Of a stretch of DNA of 64,000 bases, positions 13,101 to 27,788 are shown in pieces. Position numbers and translations under genes: made by a program. Location of the stretch: positions 18,828,501 through 18,892,500 of the forward strand of contig JAWUZG010000029.1 in assembly GCA_036785705.1 (NCBI GenBank), given 5' to 3'. The notes under the pieces are model-generated. The model did no database searches and was not told the origin of the DNA. It worked only from the letters and a program-made list of their open reading frames with translations. Within the stretch, counting starts at the first letter, position 1; the number at the start of each line of letters is the position of its first letter. The DNA is from Acanthornis magna (Eukaryota > Chordata > Aves > Passeriformes > Acanthizidae).

Positions 13101-16100
13101 ATCTATTATATAAAAAATGGACTGCCATAGGTATTTGGCTGCTTCAAGTCTACATCACTGTGCTCCAGTGCAAAGGGTTGTATTTAGATATCCACACACT
13201 GAATGGCAAGCATGAATGGAAGTTGCTATATATAAGTATAGAACCAAGAGGCTTTGAAGAGCTTAAAAGCCCTAGCCTTTCATAAGCCTGAAGAGAGCTT
13301 TCTTAAAATTAGGATCATAGAGCACAAGCAGCTATTTTGAAAGTCTTAAAACCAGCAGTTACATTAGAGTTTCTGGAGACCAATGGAAGTCTTTCCTCCA
13401 CAAACTCATAGAACATTAACATCCACATCTCTATCCAAACACAGCTATGTTTACAATCTGTGACAAAAATGTTGCTTTTTATTATGAAGATGTATAAATC
13501 AGAGCTCTGTTTCAACTGGAGCACATTAGGGTGTTTTAGTAACATTTGTACCACATTACTTCCCTATTTCTGAAATGCAAACTAATTCATCATACTTATT
13601 TCTCAAAGGTATAAATAGATTAGCAAGCCTGAGAAGTCAAAGCTTAAATGTCTGTATTTGAAAACATTTTACTGTTTTTAATAATAATACTTTCTCAGGT
13701 ATTCCAAAACTGAGTCGTTATGGAGGGAGAAAGGAAGAATAGCTTAATATGTTTTCTTCCCTCATTTTCCTTTAATTTTTCTTCCAAAAAAACCCCACTG
13801 TGTCCAAGAATATTTTGAACTGTTTCCTCATGCAACAAAACCTATGCAGCTTAGTTACATCCACAATTACAGTCACTTCTCTATGCCATTCACTCTGAGA
13901 CAACATGTACAGTTAAAATTACTGGTTTGTTTTAGCAGAATTAATATGCGTTTGTGTGTGTTGGTGAAACTATCCTCTCCTGCATTTCTAGTGTACTTAG
14001 GTTTATTAAACATATGTAATGTGGGGGTCTCTTTAATATATTTTTTAAATCATTATACTCTATTTTAAAATCATTATACTCTATAAGCTTTTCTATTGTT
14101 GTTTTCAGCCCCTCCCAATTCTTACTGTGAGTACTACTCTAGAATTTTCAAAAAGTTCAGAGAACAAAATGAGTTTTACAGGCAACATATTATTAATACA
14201 CACTGGTAACACATTAACAATTATTGTTACATTATAATTATTTGCATGTATGCACTCTTGCATGTAAATATGCAAGCCAGTAAACATGCCACTAAAGAAC
14301 ATACTTAAAAATCATATAAAGAAAACATTTGAGCATTCACACAAACAGGTTATTTGAAATTAATTTTTTTTTTTTAGATAACTCTGTTGTGTAGTGAAAA
14401 CCAAAAAAGCTTAATTAAATTTGCAATGAATCTTTAAATAGTGATTGCTGGACCTGGAATACAGTCAGAATATCTAGAACTGAGAAAATAAAAAGTAACT
14501 ATTGCAAAACTACAGATTTCAGCATGTCCTGTTTGGTCCCCATCAAAAAGCTCAATCTTGAAAACACTACGATAGAAGTAGTAATGAACCTCTGCTTTAG
14601 GCGAATGCTGTAAACAAGCATAATCATTTGCAACAAATTAAGACTTCCCACAGGCCACCACTTTAATACTGCTTCTGTGCAATCTTACTTAGCCTGAGAG
14701 AGACAAGTCCAACACAACATGGTGTGTTGTGTTATGTCCTGCTTACCAAATTTTGATCCTGTTATAGCTATAGTGACTGGTCATTTTAAACCATGAGCAG
14801 CAAAAGAGCACATACTAAACAGGAAAAGCAAACTAATAATGAATTATCAGGATGAGCTGGGATTCTAAAAAATACTGAATCACCATGCTCTCAGGAATGC
14901 CATGCCTCTGAAGCATGTGAAAAATACCATTCCAGTCCTGTGCCAATAACAAGAACACAGCTTTGTATATGCCCATATCAGAAAGCAGAAGTCTGACTTT
15001 CTCCCTATGCCTGCTTCTATTTCCTCACTTCTTGCCTTTTCTCACCATGCTTCTCCACTTATATTCGGTGAAGACAACACTTCCAGGCAAAGAAACATCT
15101 ATTTAAAGTAAAATCTAATTATTAAAAAAACCTCTTATTAATCCTCACAATAATAACTGCCAGGTTACCAACTAGACACAGATTGATTTCTGCATCTATG
15201 TGAAATAATTATTTCCTGCTACCTGCCATTAGTAGTAAATGACATGCTACATTTCCCCGAACAGCAAAAAACATGTAATTTTTACACATAACCAACCCCA
15301 ATGTTAATTCTATCCATTTATCTTCAAGTACATACAGACAAACACAAATATGAAGAGGAAATTTCTATGCAACAAACTTACAAACTTGTGCAACAGTTAT
15401 TTAAAAGTTGTGTAGAATATGATTACCTGTGTAAGAGAAAATCTGTTAATTTTTTAATGTTACAATAAATTCACATCATACAGCACACCAGCCAGGAGCT
15501 ATGAGGTACTACCTCTGTGAAATTTAGTGCAGGGTTAGCAACAAGGTAGTTAAGATAGAGGTCTGTGTGAGAACAAGTCACAAGCAACTAAGTTTTGCCT
15601 TCTAGTACATTACTCTCCTCCACCTGCTAAAGGCATCACTAAGAGGGGTGGGGAGGACTCACCACACTGTCACTCTGTGGCTTAGGCTGTTTGGTGGGAT
15701 CCAAAGCAAAGATAGTATACTCAGAGAGAAAAGCAGGTTCTGCTATCATCCTGGCTAACAGCTGTCATTCAATGCAAAAAGGATGAAAATGAAAATAAAT
15801 CAAGCAATAAAGAACATTGCAAAATTTTACTCCATTTTTCCATGCTATTAAAAACATAATAAAACAATATGGCAGTTTATGAGACAACAGATATTAATAA
15901 AGGGGGGACATAACCACAAAATATGCACTAGATCATTTCAGAACAGCCAAAATGCAGTTTTGATCATTTAGAAATAAAGAAGCATGCAACTTAAAAGACA
16001 GATCCTAGTTTAGCTCAAGCTAAAGACGATGTTTCAGGCATTGATATTGTAATTTTTTTAACTTCTGTGGATGAGTTGTCTTTATCTACCACTGAGTCCT

Positions 16101-19100
16101 ATTTGCTCTCAGATATTCATGAGCAACTCATTACTCCAAAAATTCTATCAGTATTTCAGTTATATACAATATAAAATGCCTGCTTTTGACTATTTATCTA
16201 GTGCTCTTATACACTAGAATTATATCTACATTTTTAAAAATTCCTTACATTTTTTTATACTACTAGCAGACTATTTTGTAAAAATACAAGTTGAATTTAA
16301 CCATTTTATCAAGTCAGTATCTAAGAAGAGATTTAAATTCCTAGAGGTGAAAACACAAAGAAAAGGAAGCTAGAATTTGAATTCAAACTGGATGTGTACA
16401 TGTAATGTAATGCAATCTACTGCTTTTAGGATGCTGTAACCAAGTTCAGAAGAGTATTCCTCTCATGGTTATACTCACATAGACAAGTTCAAGGTTTAAC
16501 TTCCTTACAGCTTGAAATTTCAGAATTGTGCTGACTGTTGACTGAACCAAAACACTAAATAAAACAAAATTGTTCTGAAATAATGAGACAAACCTCTCTA
16601 TCAAGCTACTAAACAGTACTTTTTGGAATCAAATACTAATATAAGTTAGGAGTTTAATTCACTTTTTTTGGTGACGATTACATCGACTCCAGTGCTGTAG
16701 CAGATTAATTACATAAATTCAAATTGAGAGAGAAAAATATTTTCACGGGTAAGATCTGAAATACTACATGACTTTCAACTTATGTTTGCAAAACCCTTTC
16801 AGAAAATGTAAGAAGTCATAAATGTTCAGTGACAGCCATATACAGTAAATAGCCCCAGATTTGCCAACAACTAGTTACATCCAATAAACTCAGCTGAAAC
16901 TTCTCACTGTTAAGTTACTACAAAGGTGAGGTGTTAATAAAATAGATAGTAACATTCCTCCTTGTCTCAATCTTCTTCACTCCCCTGGAGCCTCAACACA
17001 TTTGCCCTGCGCATTCACTGTGGTAGCAACCACACACTGAGTTTGCTGAGACCAATCCTCCTCTCTCAGCCTGTTGGAAGTGCAATTCTTAAGAGTAAGC
17101 TGTGTTAAAGCACCTGATATATATATATTTATATATGTGTATATGTACATATATATGTGTGTATCTATATAAATATGTATATATATGTGTGTGTGTATGA
17201 GTGTGTGTATATATATATATATTCAGCTGTGTAAAATCCAAGTAAGTTTTTTTCCTCCTCTAAGCTTTCAGACAAGACAAAAATAAGGAAACTGACAAGT
17301 GATAATGGTTCCAGAAAACTTTCATCAAGTGTTGATGGTAGTAGATGTTCTTACTCCTCTTTAAAGGGCATATGCTACAAAAAGAAATGGCATATACTAT
17401 GTATACACAAGTGTACAAACATACAGCAGCAATACCACAAGCAAGCCTGATAGTCTTATGAATTAGAAGCATGCAAATTCAAAAATAAAATTATGAAGTT
17501 TTTTAAGATAAAAATTACTTTGCATGTTTGGAGAAGACCAGTTAAGATGAAACACCGTTTGCAAAGCACTGATAAATGGATTAGGCAAATATTATTAACC
17601 AAAAGATTATGAACATTTTCAATGTGTAACATATATTATCTTCAGCTTAGTTAAGTCACTTTTAACAACATGACCATCGAGAACTTCATGAATCACAGAC
17701 AATTTAAATTATCTCTTCACAGTAACAGCATGCTAGTGCTTATTTCTCAAAATATTAAGTTGTGACATTTCACCATAGCATTACTTTGCTTCATCGTAAT
17801 TGCATTAGTTAGTACACTAAAATTTTGCATTAAAAAGAATTCTTACTTGATCTCTAACAAGTTCATCCCCCAAAAAAGATGGGCTGTCAGTTTCTTCAGC
17901 ATCTATGAATTTTTAGATTTTCAGTCATCCCTGAAGTCCACGACCATGTTAATGCAGCCAAGTTCAGGAACCTCAGACAAAAATTCTTTCACAAAACTTT
18001 AATTATAAAACCCAAAACATATGGGTAAATGACAAAGAGCTTTAAACAATGGCACAAGCTCATTTTAAAAAATTCACTCAAACTACCTGGTAGACTAATA
18101 GGGATATGCAGCTCTTCTAGCAAGGATAACAAAATCCAAACTATCCACTGCCAAAAATATGCCAATTCATATTACAGTTACGATTTTGAGAAAAAGGAAA
18201 TTGATGCAGCACTGCCTGAATTAGCTGACATACAACTCAGTGTCTCCATCATAACTAAAAGTTTACACAAACAGTAGAATGCAATTAAAAATTCTGTTTA
18301 GTTTCACTGATGTTGATCAGATGCAAGAACATCTCTAAATCATCTCAGCTTTGCCCTCCTGTGGCTTGAGTAAAGGCAAGCACAGAAGGAAGGAGCCTTC
18401 TTTTCCTCAGTTTTCAACAGTAAGACAGTGTCCCAGGTTACATGGAAGGTGTAACCAAAAGTATGTATTCTATTACCATCTCCATAAGCTGTTAAAACAG
18501 GTGGGGCAGTGTTCTTTGTGTTCAGCACGACTCAGCCCTGATAACACCGGGGTGGGGGGGGGCTATCTCTGCTAACGGGGCATCAAGGTCTGTGGAAGTG
18601 ACCCAGCCCTGATAACACCATCAAGGGGCCATCTCTGCTAATGGGCCATCAAGGTCTCCGAGAGTGACTCACAGGATTACATCAACCCATTGTGAGATGT
18701 CCTGCCCAGAGGGGAGAAACTGAACATTCCTACCTGCATATAAGAGAGAGACTCTGGAACATTGGACTACCTTTTTCCACTGGATTCCCAGAGAAGAGCT
18801 CAAGAGCCACCGCTGGACCTCCAGAGACCGACAAGATCTTTCCACAAGATCACCACTTCAACAAGACTACATCCATCACTCCAACGGGACTGCAGCCACC
18901 ATCTTTAACTGGACTGCCAGCACCACCCAAACAGGGTGGCAGGTTGTATTCTAACTGTGTCTATCTAAACCGTTGTTTCTGTATTATTGCCTTGCTCTAA
19001 ATATTAGTGTAAAACTGTTATTCATTCTCCCATATTTTTGTCTGAAAGCCCCCTTGATTCCAAAGTCATAATAATTCGGAGGGGAAGGGGGTCACATTAT

Positions 19101-22100
19101 CCATTCTAAGGGAGGCTCCCACCTTCCTTAGCAAGACACCTGTCTTGCAAACCAAGACAGACAGGTCGTCCTCAGGACAACTAGCCTCCTGAGCCAGCAG
19201 ACAGGGACAGGGAGCAGACTAGACCCCCTGTAATTCAGAAACAAGCAGTTAGGGACCTGCTGAGCCACTTTGATGCTCACAAGTCCATGGGATCAGATGG
19301 GATCCCTCCTAGAGTGATAAGTGAGCAGGCAGAAGAGCTCACCCAGCCACTCCTCATCACTTACCATCAGTCCTGGCTAACCAGGGAGGTCCCAGGTGAC
19401 TAGAAGCTGGCCAGTGTTACGCCCATCCATAAAAAGAATGAAAAGAAGGATCTGGGAAATTACAGACCTGTCAGCCTGACCTCAGTGCCCAGCAACATTA
19501 TGAACAGATCATCTTGAGTGTGATCGCACAGCATGTACAGGACAGTCTGGGGATCAGACCCAGCCAGCATGGACCGAGAAGGGGCAGGTCCTGCCTGACC
19601 AACCTGATCTCCTTTTATGACCAGGTGACCTGCCTGGTGCATGCAGGGAAGGCTGTGGTTGTTGTCTACCTGGACTTAGTACAGCCTTTGACATTGTCTC
19701 CCATAAAATAATCCTGGGAAAACTGGCAGCCCACAGCTTGGACAGGTGCACCCTTCACTGGGTTAAGAACTGGCTGAACAGTTGGGCCCAGAGAATGGTG
19801 GTGAGCTGTGCTGCCTCCAGTTGGTGGCCAATCACCAGTGATGTCCCCCAGGGATCAATGCAAATGACAACAAGTTGAGTGCAAGTGTCAATCTGAGGGA
19901 GGGTAGAAGGGCTCTGGAGAGGGACTTGGACAAGATGGAAACATGGGCTGAATCCAACAATACGACGTTTAACAGACCACGTGCCGGGTCCAGGACTTTG
20001 GCCACAATGACCCTCTGCAGCACTCTGTCCCCAGGCTGGGGACAGAGTGGCAGGACAAGCAGCCAGGCAGAAAGGGACCTGGGGGTATTGACCAACAGCA
20101 GACTCAACATGAGCCAGCAGTGTGCCCACGTGGCCAAGAAGGCCAATAGCATCCCGGCGTCTATCAGGAATGGTGTGGCCAGCAGGACTAGGGACGTGAT
20201 TCCTCCCCTGTACTCAGTGCTGGTTAGGCCACACCTTGAGTACTGTGTCCACTTCTGGGCCCCCCAATTTAGGAAGGATGTTGACATGCTGGAGCATGTC
20301 CACAGATGGGCAAGGAGGCTGATGAAGGATCTGAAACATAAGTCCTATGAGGAGTGGCTGAGGGAGCTGGGGTTGTTTAGCCTGGAGAAAAGGAGGCTCA
20401 GGGGAGACGTTTTCAGTCTCTACAACTGCCTCAAAAGAGGTTGCTGCCAGGTGGGGATCAGTCTCTTCTTCCAGGAAACAAGTGGCAGTTTTAAGCTACA
20501 CCAGAGGAGGTTTAGGTTTAGGAGGTATAGGAGGACCGTAGGAAGAAGTTCTTCACAGAAAGAGTGACTGGGCATTGGAATGGGCTGCCTAGGAAAGTGG
20601 TGGAGTCACCATCCCTGGAAGTGCTTAAGAAAAGAGTGGATGTGGCACTCAGTGCCATGGTCTAGTTGGCAAGGCGGTGCTAGGTCATACGTTGGACTCG
20701 ACCTCAAGGTCTTTTCCAACCTACTTAATTCTGTGATCCTATGAGCCAACCCTACAAAAAAAGAAGGGCAGAGCAATACTGAGGCAGAACAGCGATCAAT
20801 GTGAAATTTCAAAATATTTCCTCTTCAGTAGCCGGGAGTTTCACACTTCAAATAGCTACTTCAAACACAAAATATACTCAGTCATGGTCCAAGAGTGGTA
20901 TTTCTTTAACACATTTAGAACTGGTTGCATTTGCCCATTAGTGAGTTCATCCTCCACTCTCTGATGTTAGGTGACCAATAATGAAAATATTTAAGGACTT
21001 GCTTACAGTATTTTTGCTACTCTGACAGCTCCCAGCCTGCTATATATTTAGTTAAACTACAGGCAGAGCTCTCTTGTGAGTCCCGTAATTACACTACTTA
21101 ATGCTTTCCAACATGTAAATGTGTTTTTACCTGCATTTTTCATTTTTTTTTCATTCATCTATTCAGTATGACTTTAAGAACTAACTGTCTACTTAACTTA
21201 GGGGCAGGGAGGTTAGGGAAAAGGGTATTAAATATCACTAAAAATTATTCGCCTATGCCTGCAAACAGGGAAGAAACAGCCTGCTAGTCAGCCAAAATTA
21301 AACAGTATTACCACACAGGACCCTTGTGCTTCAGAATTTGTCCTAAAACCCACTCTGAATTATCTTAATAGCTTCAGAAACATTAAAGACATCTGGTGCT
21401 AAACTGTCTAAGGTATCACTAGCACCACATCACCACTAGGCCAGTATTGTGATCAATAAAACAAGACAAGAAGAGAATCCAACTGAGATGAAGCCTACCT
21501 TAAACAGAACATGCAAAGAGGTAAGTCATTCTTTACGTAACCTTCTCTAATCCTAAAAAAGCCATCATATCACACTTGAAGTTTGGTATAGAAATCTTAC
21601 TAAGATCTTCCAACATTTTGTTTCAAACATACTCTAGGGAGGAATGGCTGATACAGCTGAAGGCTGTGCTGCCATTTAGCAGGACCTTGATAGACTGGAG
21701 AATTGGGTACAGAGAAACCTAATGAAGTTCAATAAGGGGACTGCACCTGGAAAAGAATAACCCCAAGTACCAGTACAGGTTGGGGGCTGACCTACTGGAG
21801 AGCAGCTTTGCAGAGAAGGACCTTGGAGTCTTGGTGGAATCTCAAGCTGACCATGAGCCAGCAGTGCCCTTGCACCTAGGAGGGCCAATGGTATCCTGGG
21901 GTACATCAGGATGATTGAACCCAGCAGGCTGAGGGAGGTGATCCTCCCCCTCTAACCAGCCCTAATGAGACAACATCTGGAGTGCTGTGTCGAGTTCTGG
22001 GCTCCTTGGTATCAGAAAGATAAGGAGCTCGTGAGAGGATCCAAAAGAGTGCCACAAAGATAATTAGGGGTCTGAAACATCTTTCTCATAAGGAAAGACT

Positions 22101-25100
22101 GTGGGAGCTGGGCCTGTTTAGTCTAGAGAAGGCAGAGAAGGGATCTAATCAATACATACAAATATCTCAAAGGAAGTTGTCAAGACTCTTGGTGCCAGAC
22201 TCTTTTCAGTGGTGCCCAGCCACAGGACAAGAAGGGCCATAAACTAAACCACAAAAAGTTCCACCCCAACATGAGGAAGAAGTTCTTCATACTTTGGGTG
22301 GCAGAACACTAGAACAGGCTGCCCAGGGAGGTCATAGAGTCTCCCTCTCTGGAGACATTCAAAACCTACCCAGACACACCCCTTTGCTGTGTAACCTGCT
22401 CTGGGTGACCCTGCCTTGGCAGGGGGTTGGACTACATGATCTCCAGACGTTCCTTCCAATCCTACTGACTCTGTGATACTCCAGGGTAAAGCATCTCCCT
22501 AGCCCATACTGACCTTAATCTCAGGCACCAAATTTATAGACTAAAGGCTGTTGAGGACTACATCTAGTGCAGGTAGCTCAGCATACAGATGCACTGCAAG
22601 CTACAGATTGTGCCCTGGGTGGAGGGAAATGGCTGAAACCCCCAGCAATGAGCCCTTTGCCCAATAAAACGCACAGGGACTTGCCATGCCGGCTGGCTGG
22701 TGGCCAGTCACCCAGAGACCCTGTAAAATCCAACGAACAGTGAGAAAACCCCAGATCAAATATCACCATTAAAACAGGCACACAGAATGAAAGCCAGACA
22801 TTCCTTTGTGCATGGTCCCTACCAAGAGGCACCCAACTCCATCTGTCATTTGCTACACCAGGATAAAATTTCTTAAAGGAAGTAGAGTCTAGGACTCTGC
22901 TATGAGAAACCTTGGGTCAAGCCAGTGAAGGAAACTTATCTCACAGGGTGAGTGTGTGGGGAGTCAGGGGGCACCCATCAGCTCACTGGAGCTGCCTGCA
23001 GTGAAGGGGCTTCAGTCCCAGCAGCAAAAGCCTGGGGTGGTGCAAGTGTGACTGCCAGAGTGGCTCCTGAACAGTCAAACAGGAGAGTTTCCTTAACAGG
23101 CTGAGACATTAGTGATTTTTTGTCACAATACTAAACTCTTATTCTGGTTTTTTGGAAGTAAAATCCTACCAAAGCAACAAATGTTTCTGCCTTGGATAGA
23201 AAGTTGCAAATGAGGTGTTGACGGATTCTTAAGTCAAGACACTGAAACATGCACAATCCAGCCTTAACTTAGCTGAGCAAAATAAGCAAGAAGGTAAATA
23301 TGTACTTGAAGTGCAGCTGTGGGGAATTAGTTGCCAAGTGTAGCAATTCCAAGAATGTAAACAATGGAGTGTGTGAACGGCAGGTTGTAGAACCTTAGCA
23401 GGGCAGAGTAGCAGCAGCAGCAGCGTTTGTATGACAGCCCACCATCACTCCAGTGATTTGCTCAGATGTGTAAACAAGTAGCTAGTAACCAATGTAGTGT
23501 TTGCATGTAGAGAAGTAGAAAATGTATATAAGTAGCCTTCTGATCTGTAATAAATGGCTTCACCTGATCATATTGCTCTGTGTTTGATGACCCATGAGAT
23601 CCTCCGCAACAATGAGGTACAATGGTCAATGAAGCTGAATGCCAGACGGCATTACCTTCATTATCAACTTTTCAAAGGACACATAAAGTTATTTTTAAAT
23701 AACCTTTGTATTTATAACATTCTGAACCAAGTTTGGCCTAAGTGATGCAGCCTTACTTGATCTTTAAGGACTTCCTGAACTCCAGAAACAACTGTATTCT
23801 TAGTCTTATTATTATTCTTATTATTATTCTTCCTACCTCTGAAGAATTACCATGCTCAAATCTTCTTTTGCAAGGATTATGATGAGTGGGGTGCAAAGGC
23901 CAAAATGCATGCAATTCCTAGATCAAAGGGCTTCCTTAACATGCTGTGAAAGAAAACCCAAAATTTAAGAGGGATTATAGTTTGACCCAAGTCTCATTGC
24001 TCTGGAGATCGCAGTAGTTGAATATTATGCACGTCACATACATACAGTATGTTTGATTGCCAAAGCTTATCATTATTCCCTATCAGAAAAAGAAGAGAAT
24101 CAGTAGTTCCAAATTTTGTATTAACCTATTACCAAGCAAATTTGAAAATTCATACCTTTTGTTAGCAAAGTGCATAATGGAATATGTGTATTTGTAGTAT
24201 GTTAACACTTAAAAGCTTCTGTAACTGTACATGAGCAGGTTTGCTATGTTACATATCAGCACAGCAAGAGAGAGGGAAGAAGAGACTACAAAACTCATCT
24301 AAGAGAAAAGCCACTATTTCCTCATCTACTTCAAGGAGCAAGAAGATGTCAGCTATCAGCTAAAGTTTAGTTTCGACTCTTACTGAAAAACAATTCATTC
24401 GCCAGAGTAAAATAAAGAAATAAATTTGGTTATTTGACCAAGGCAGCAAATGTCATGAAAAAAAGTGGTGAATAACTCAGTAATTTTCTTATTCACAAAG
24501 TATTTATTTATAAAAGGTTTGCAGAATTTGCAACATAATCTTTTATGCCTCATCCCTGCTGTGATAAGGGAATAGCAAAAACTGAAGAGCTAAAAGTTCA
24601 GGGGTTTCTCTCTGCAATTAAAAAAGCCCCAGAACCTAGGAGGGCAGAACTACACTTTCTGAAAGAGGTAGTATAGAAATCAAATACAAGGTCTTTTCTG
24701 GTTTGCTTTTCATTTTGATGAACAATCAAAGCATGTTGGTGTATGTATCAGGAGTTGTAAAATCCGAGTTCAGATTCAAACTAGCTTATGCAGCCTCCAA
24801 AATTTAGTCTTAAATATCAGAAAAGAAAAAAACATAGATATATCTGAACCACTACCATCTTTCCATAGCAACACCTCTTTAGAAGTACCTCTAATTAAGT
24901 ATATGAATACAGAAAAGATGCAGGAATAACAAAGGTACTAAAGGAATATTATTTCAGCTTTACTTGTCATCCTTTATTAATAGCCAATGCTAGAGAAACA
25001 TTTCAACTAATTTAATAACACAGTCATTATATACCACTGAACTGAGACCAAAAAGTACCTTGGCTAGTTTATCTTTAGCTCTAACAGCTATATATATTGT

Positions 25101-27748
25101 GCTCTGCTGTCACTTCCATAACACTCATGAGGCTGTCAGTGATATTTGGATCTGCATGACTGGTAGGTCATCCATAGCAAAATATCAGCTGCTTGCTGTC
25201 AGCTGATAGAGAACAGGTTTTGTTATCTTCTGCAGTTGGGCCTTGTATACTTGTAAACAAGTATATTGTAGAACAAAAAGTATACTTTTAACTTACAGGA
25301 ACTATAGTGAATATGATCAATCTATTTCACTTCAAACTATGTTCAAAAGTCATTGTGGCAACAGTCTGAAAAATTAACACTATTATTTCCTAGAAAAGAC
25401 TGGAATTGTAGTATGTTAACACTTAAAAGCTTCTATAATTGTACATGAGCAGTTTTGCTATGTTATATACCAGCACAGCAAGAGAGAGGGAAGAGTAAGC
25501 ATATTTTAATAGTTTAGGGCTGTTTAAATGGCAGCATACCAACTCAGAAAGCACTGGATAGGCAAATTGTCTGAAGTTCTATGGAAGCACTTTTACCTCA
25601 CAATGTAGTCATATTTTATGAGCTACTTGCAATAACAGAATATGGAACTAGTCAGACGTCTGCTTTTTCCTATACATGAAAAAATTACAAGATTTTCTGT
25701 AACACTGCTACTGGAGATCCACATATCCAATAAAATACAAGCTGAAGAGGAAAGCTGGCATGAAAAAGAAACTTACCTGGTATTCCATAAATAGAGCATG
25801 CAAGTCATAGGTTTATTTTAAACTGGTACCATCTCAGAATTTTGAAATAACAAAAAAAATCTTATTGTTGTAGAATATAAAGCAAGAATGTTTGCACATA
25901 TGTTTTATTATAACTTTGATCTGACTAATGACGTCATTTACAACTGTAATTAATTCTGAAACTGGTTTTATTATAAAAATATTCTGCGAATAAACCAAAG
26001 ATTTCATGTGTAATACTTGTAACTTTCATTCTACAGAATCAAAAATACAAAAACCTGATCTATTTAAAGACATACTAAAACAGCTTACAGGGGAGGACAG
26101 AAACCATACAAAACAATGATGAAACACGAATTTTGCTTAGCTTTCAGTATCAAAAGGCTTAGCAATTGTTCATGTATTGCAAGAATGTTTTAGCATACAA
26201 TACTCTTCCACAAAATATTTTCAGTGTATTATATGTTGTCCAACAGTTCACTCTTATGCCACTGCCATTGATACCTGCACATAAAACAACTGCCTAGTCA
26301 AATCAGAACACTGCAAGAAAAGCCCTCCAAAAGACATAATGTGTCTATACAATCAGGGCACGTATTTTCAGTGACAGTATGCAATATCTGTGTCTTATTT
26401 AAGCATAATAATACTGCTGCTGAACAGAATTTTATGAAAATCTAATCCAACAAACAGATTTCAAGGATGATTTGCTTTTAATCATAACGCAAACATTAAT
26501 GAGAAATTTTTGGAGAAATTAAATTTCTTATCTTAATCACTGAAACTTAATTTTTCATAAAATTTTCCATTTGATGTAAAACCAGTCCTTACCAAAAACA
26601 GTAAGAGGTTTTCACCTCCTCAGGACTTCACTACTTTCTGAATTGCTAATGAAAGGATGTGTTTCACATGTAAAACTGTTATGGCAGCTCCCCTAAGACC
26701 AAGGATAACTGTAAATCTGAGGGTACTTTAGTACCTCTGTTTCCTCTCTTAACCATATTTCTCCACTGCCTCTGGTCATTCCTGTCGAACCAGTCTATTT
26801 AGGGATTAATGCTCTTCCAATGTAGCCTGGCATGTGCTATGGGGAATCCTTTGCTTCCGTTTGTCTGGAACAGCAGTCTGAAAATGGAGTCTGCTGGGGA
26901 CAACACATATCTAATGAAGTAAATGTAGTTCTCAATAGAAATTATGAACATTTCGGAAAGCATTGATACAGGTGAAATGTCTGTAGCACCCAACAAAATT
27001 TCAAAATACATTTATCTTTTAAATATGTTATCCAAATTGTGAAAAGAACTATTATTTTTTTATTAAATCAATTGATTAAACTGAAAAAGAAGATAAGCCT
27101 TCAGGCTCACATATCATTTTCAGATTTGGAATAAAAGAAAGCATCTTCAAAAATCAACACAAGTTAAAGTAAGTATTCTGCCTTTCAATCACCCATTAAG
27201 TATTTGAGCAGAAAGACAGTTGACATTAGTACAATAAAAGGGTGAGAAGTGTCACCAGTGAATATTTTCCTTTATTTCTCACTGAAAAAGGAAGAAAGAT
27301 TTCTTCCATTTGCCGAGGCAGCACCAAGTTAACAAGTACCAAGACAAAAACCAGTGATTCAGTTGCACAGAGGAACATAATTCATGGCTTCAATACTTCA
27401 TATTCTCCTAAGTTTTTGCTGCTTAAAAAGTTGGAAAACCTTAGCCAAATCACTTCTTTAACATCCTGCACATTATACAATAAATTTTAAAAAAAGAGAC
27501 GAATCAACTCTCAGTACCAACTCACTCCTTCTATGCCATAGCAGTAGCTCTCATGTGGCAATGTGCTACTTCTATACCCTGCATTAAGAACAGAAAACTC
27601 TCCTTACTGAAAAACGTAATAATTTATCCTGGGTGACAATGCTTGCTAACATTCTGGAGCACCAGTTAACAGAAAATCTTTCTCCAAGAACAAGGGGAAG
27701 TCACTACAGACATATATACAAACATACATACATACATATGTACACATT

Positions 27749-27788
<40 letters not shown>

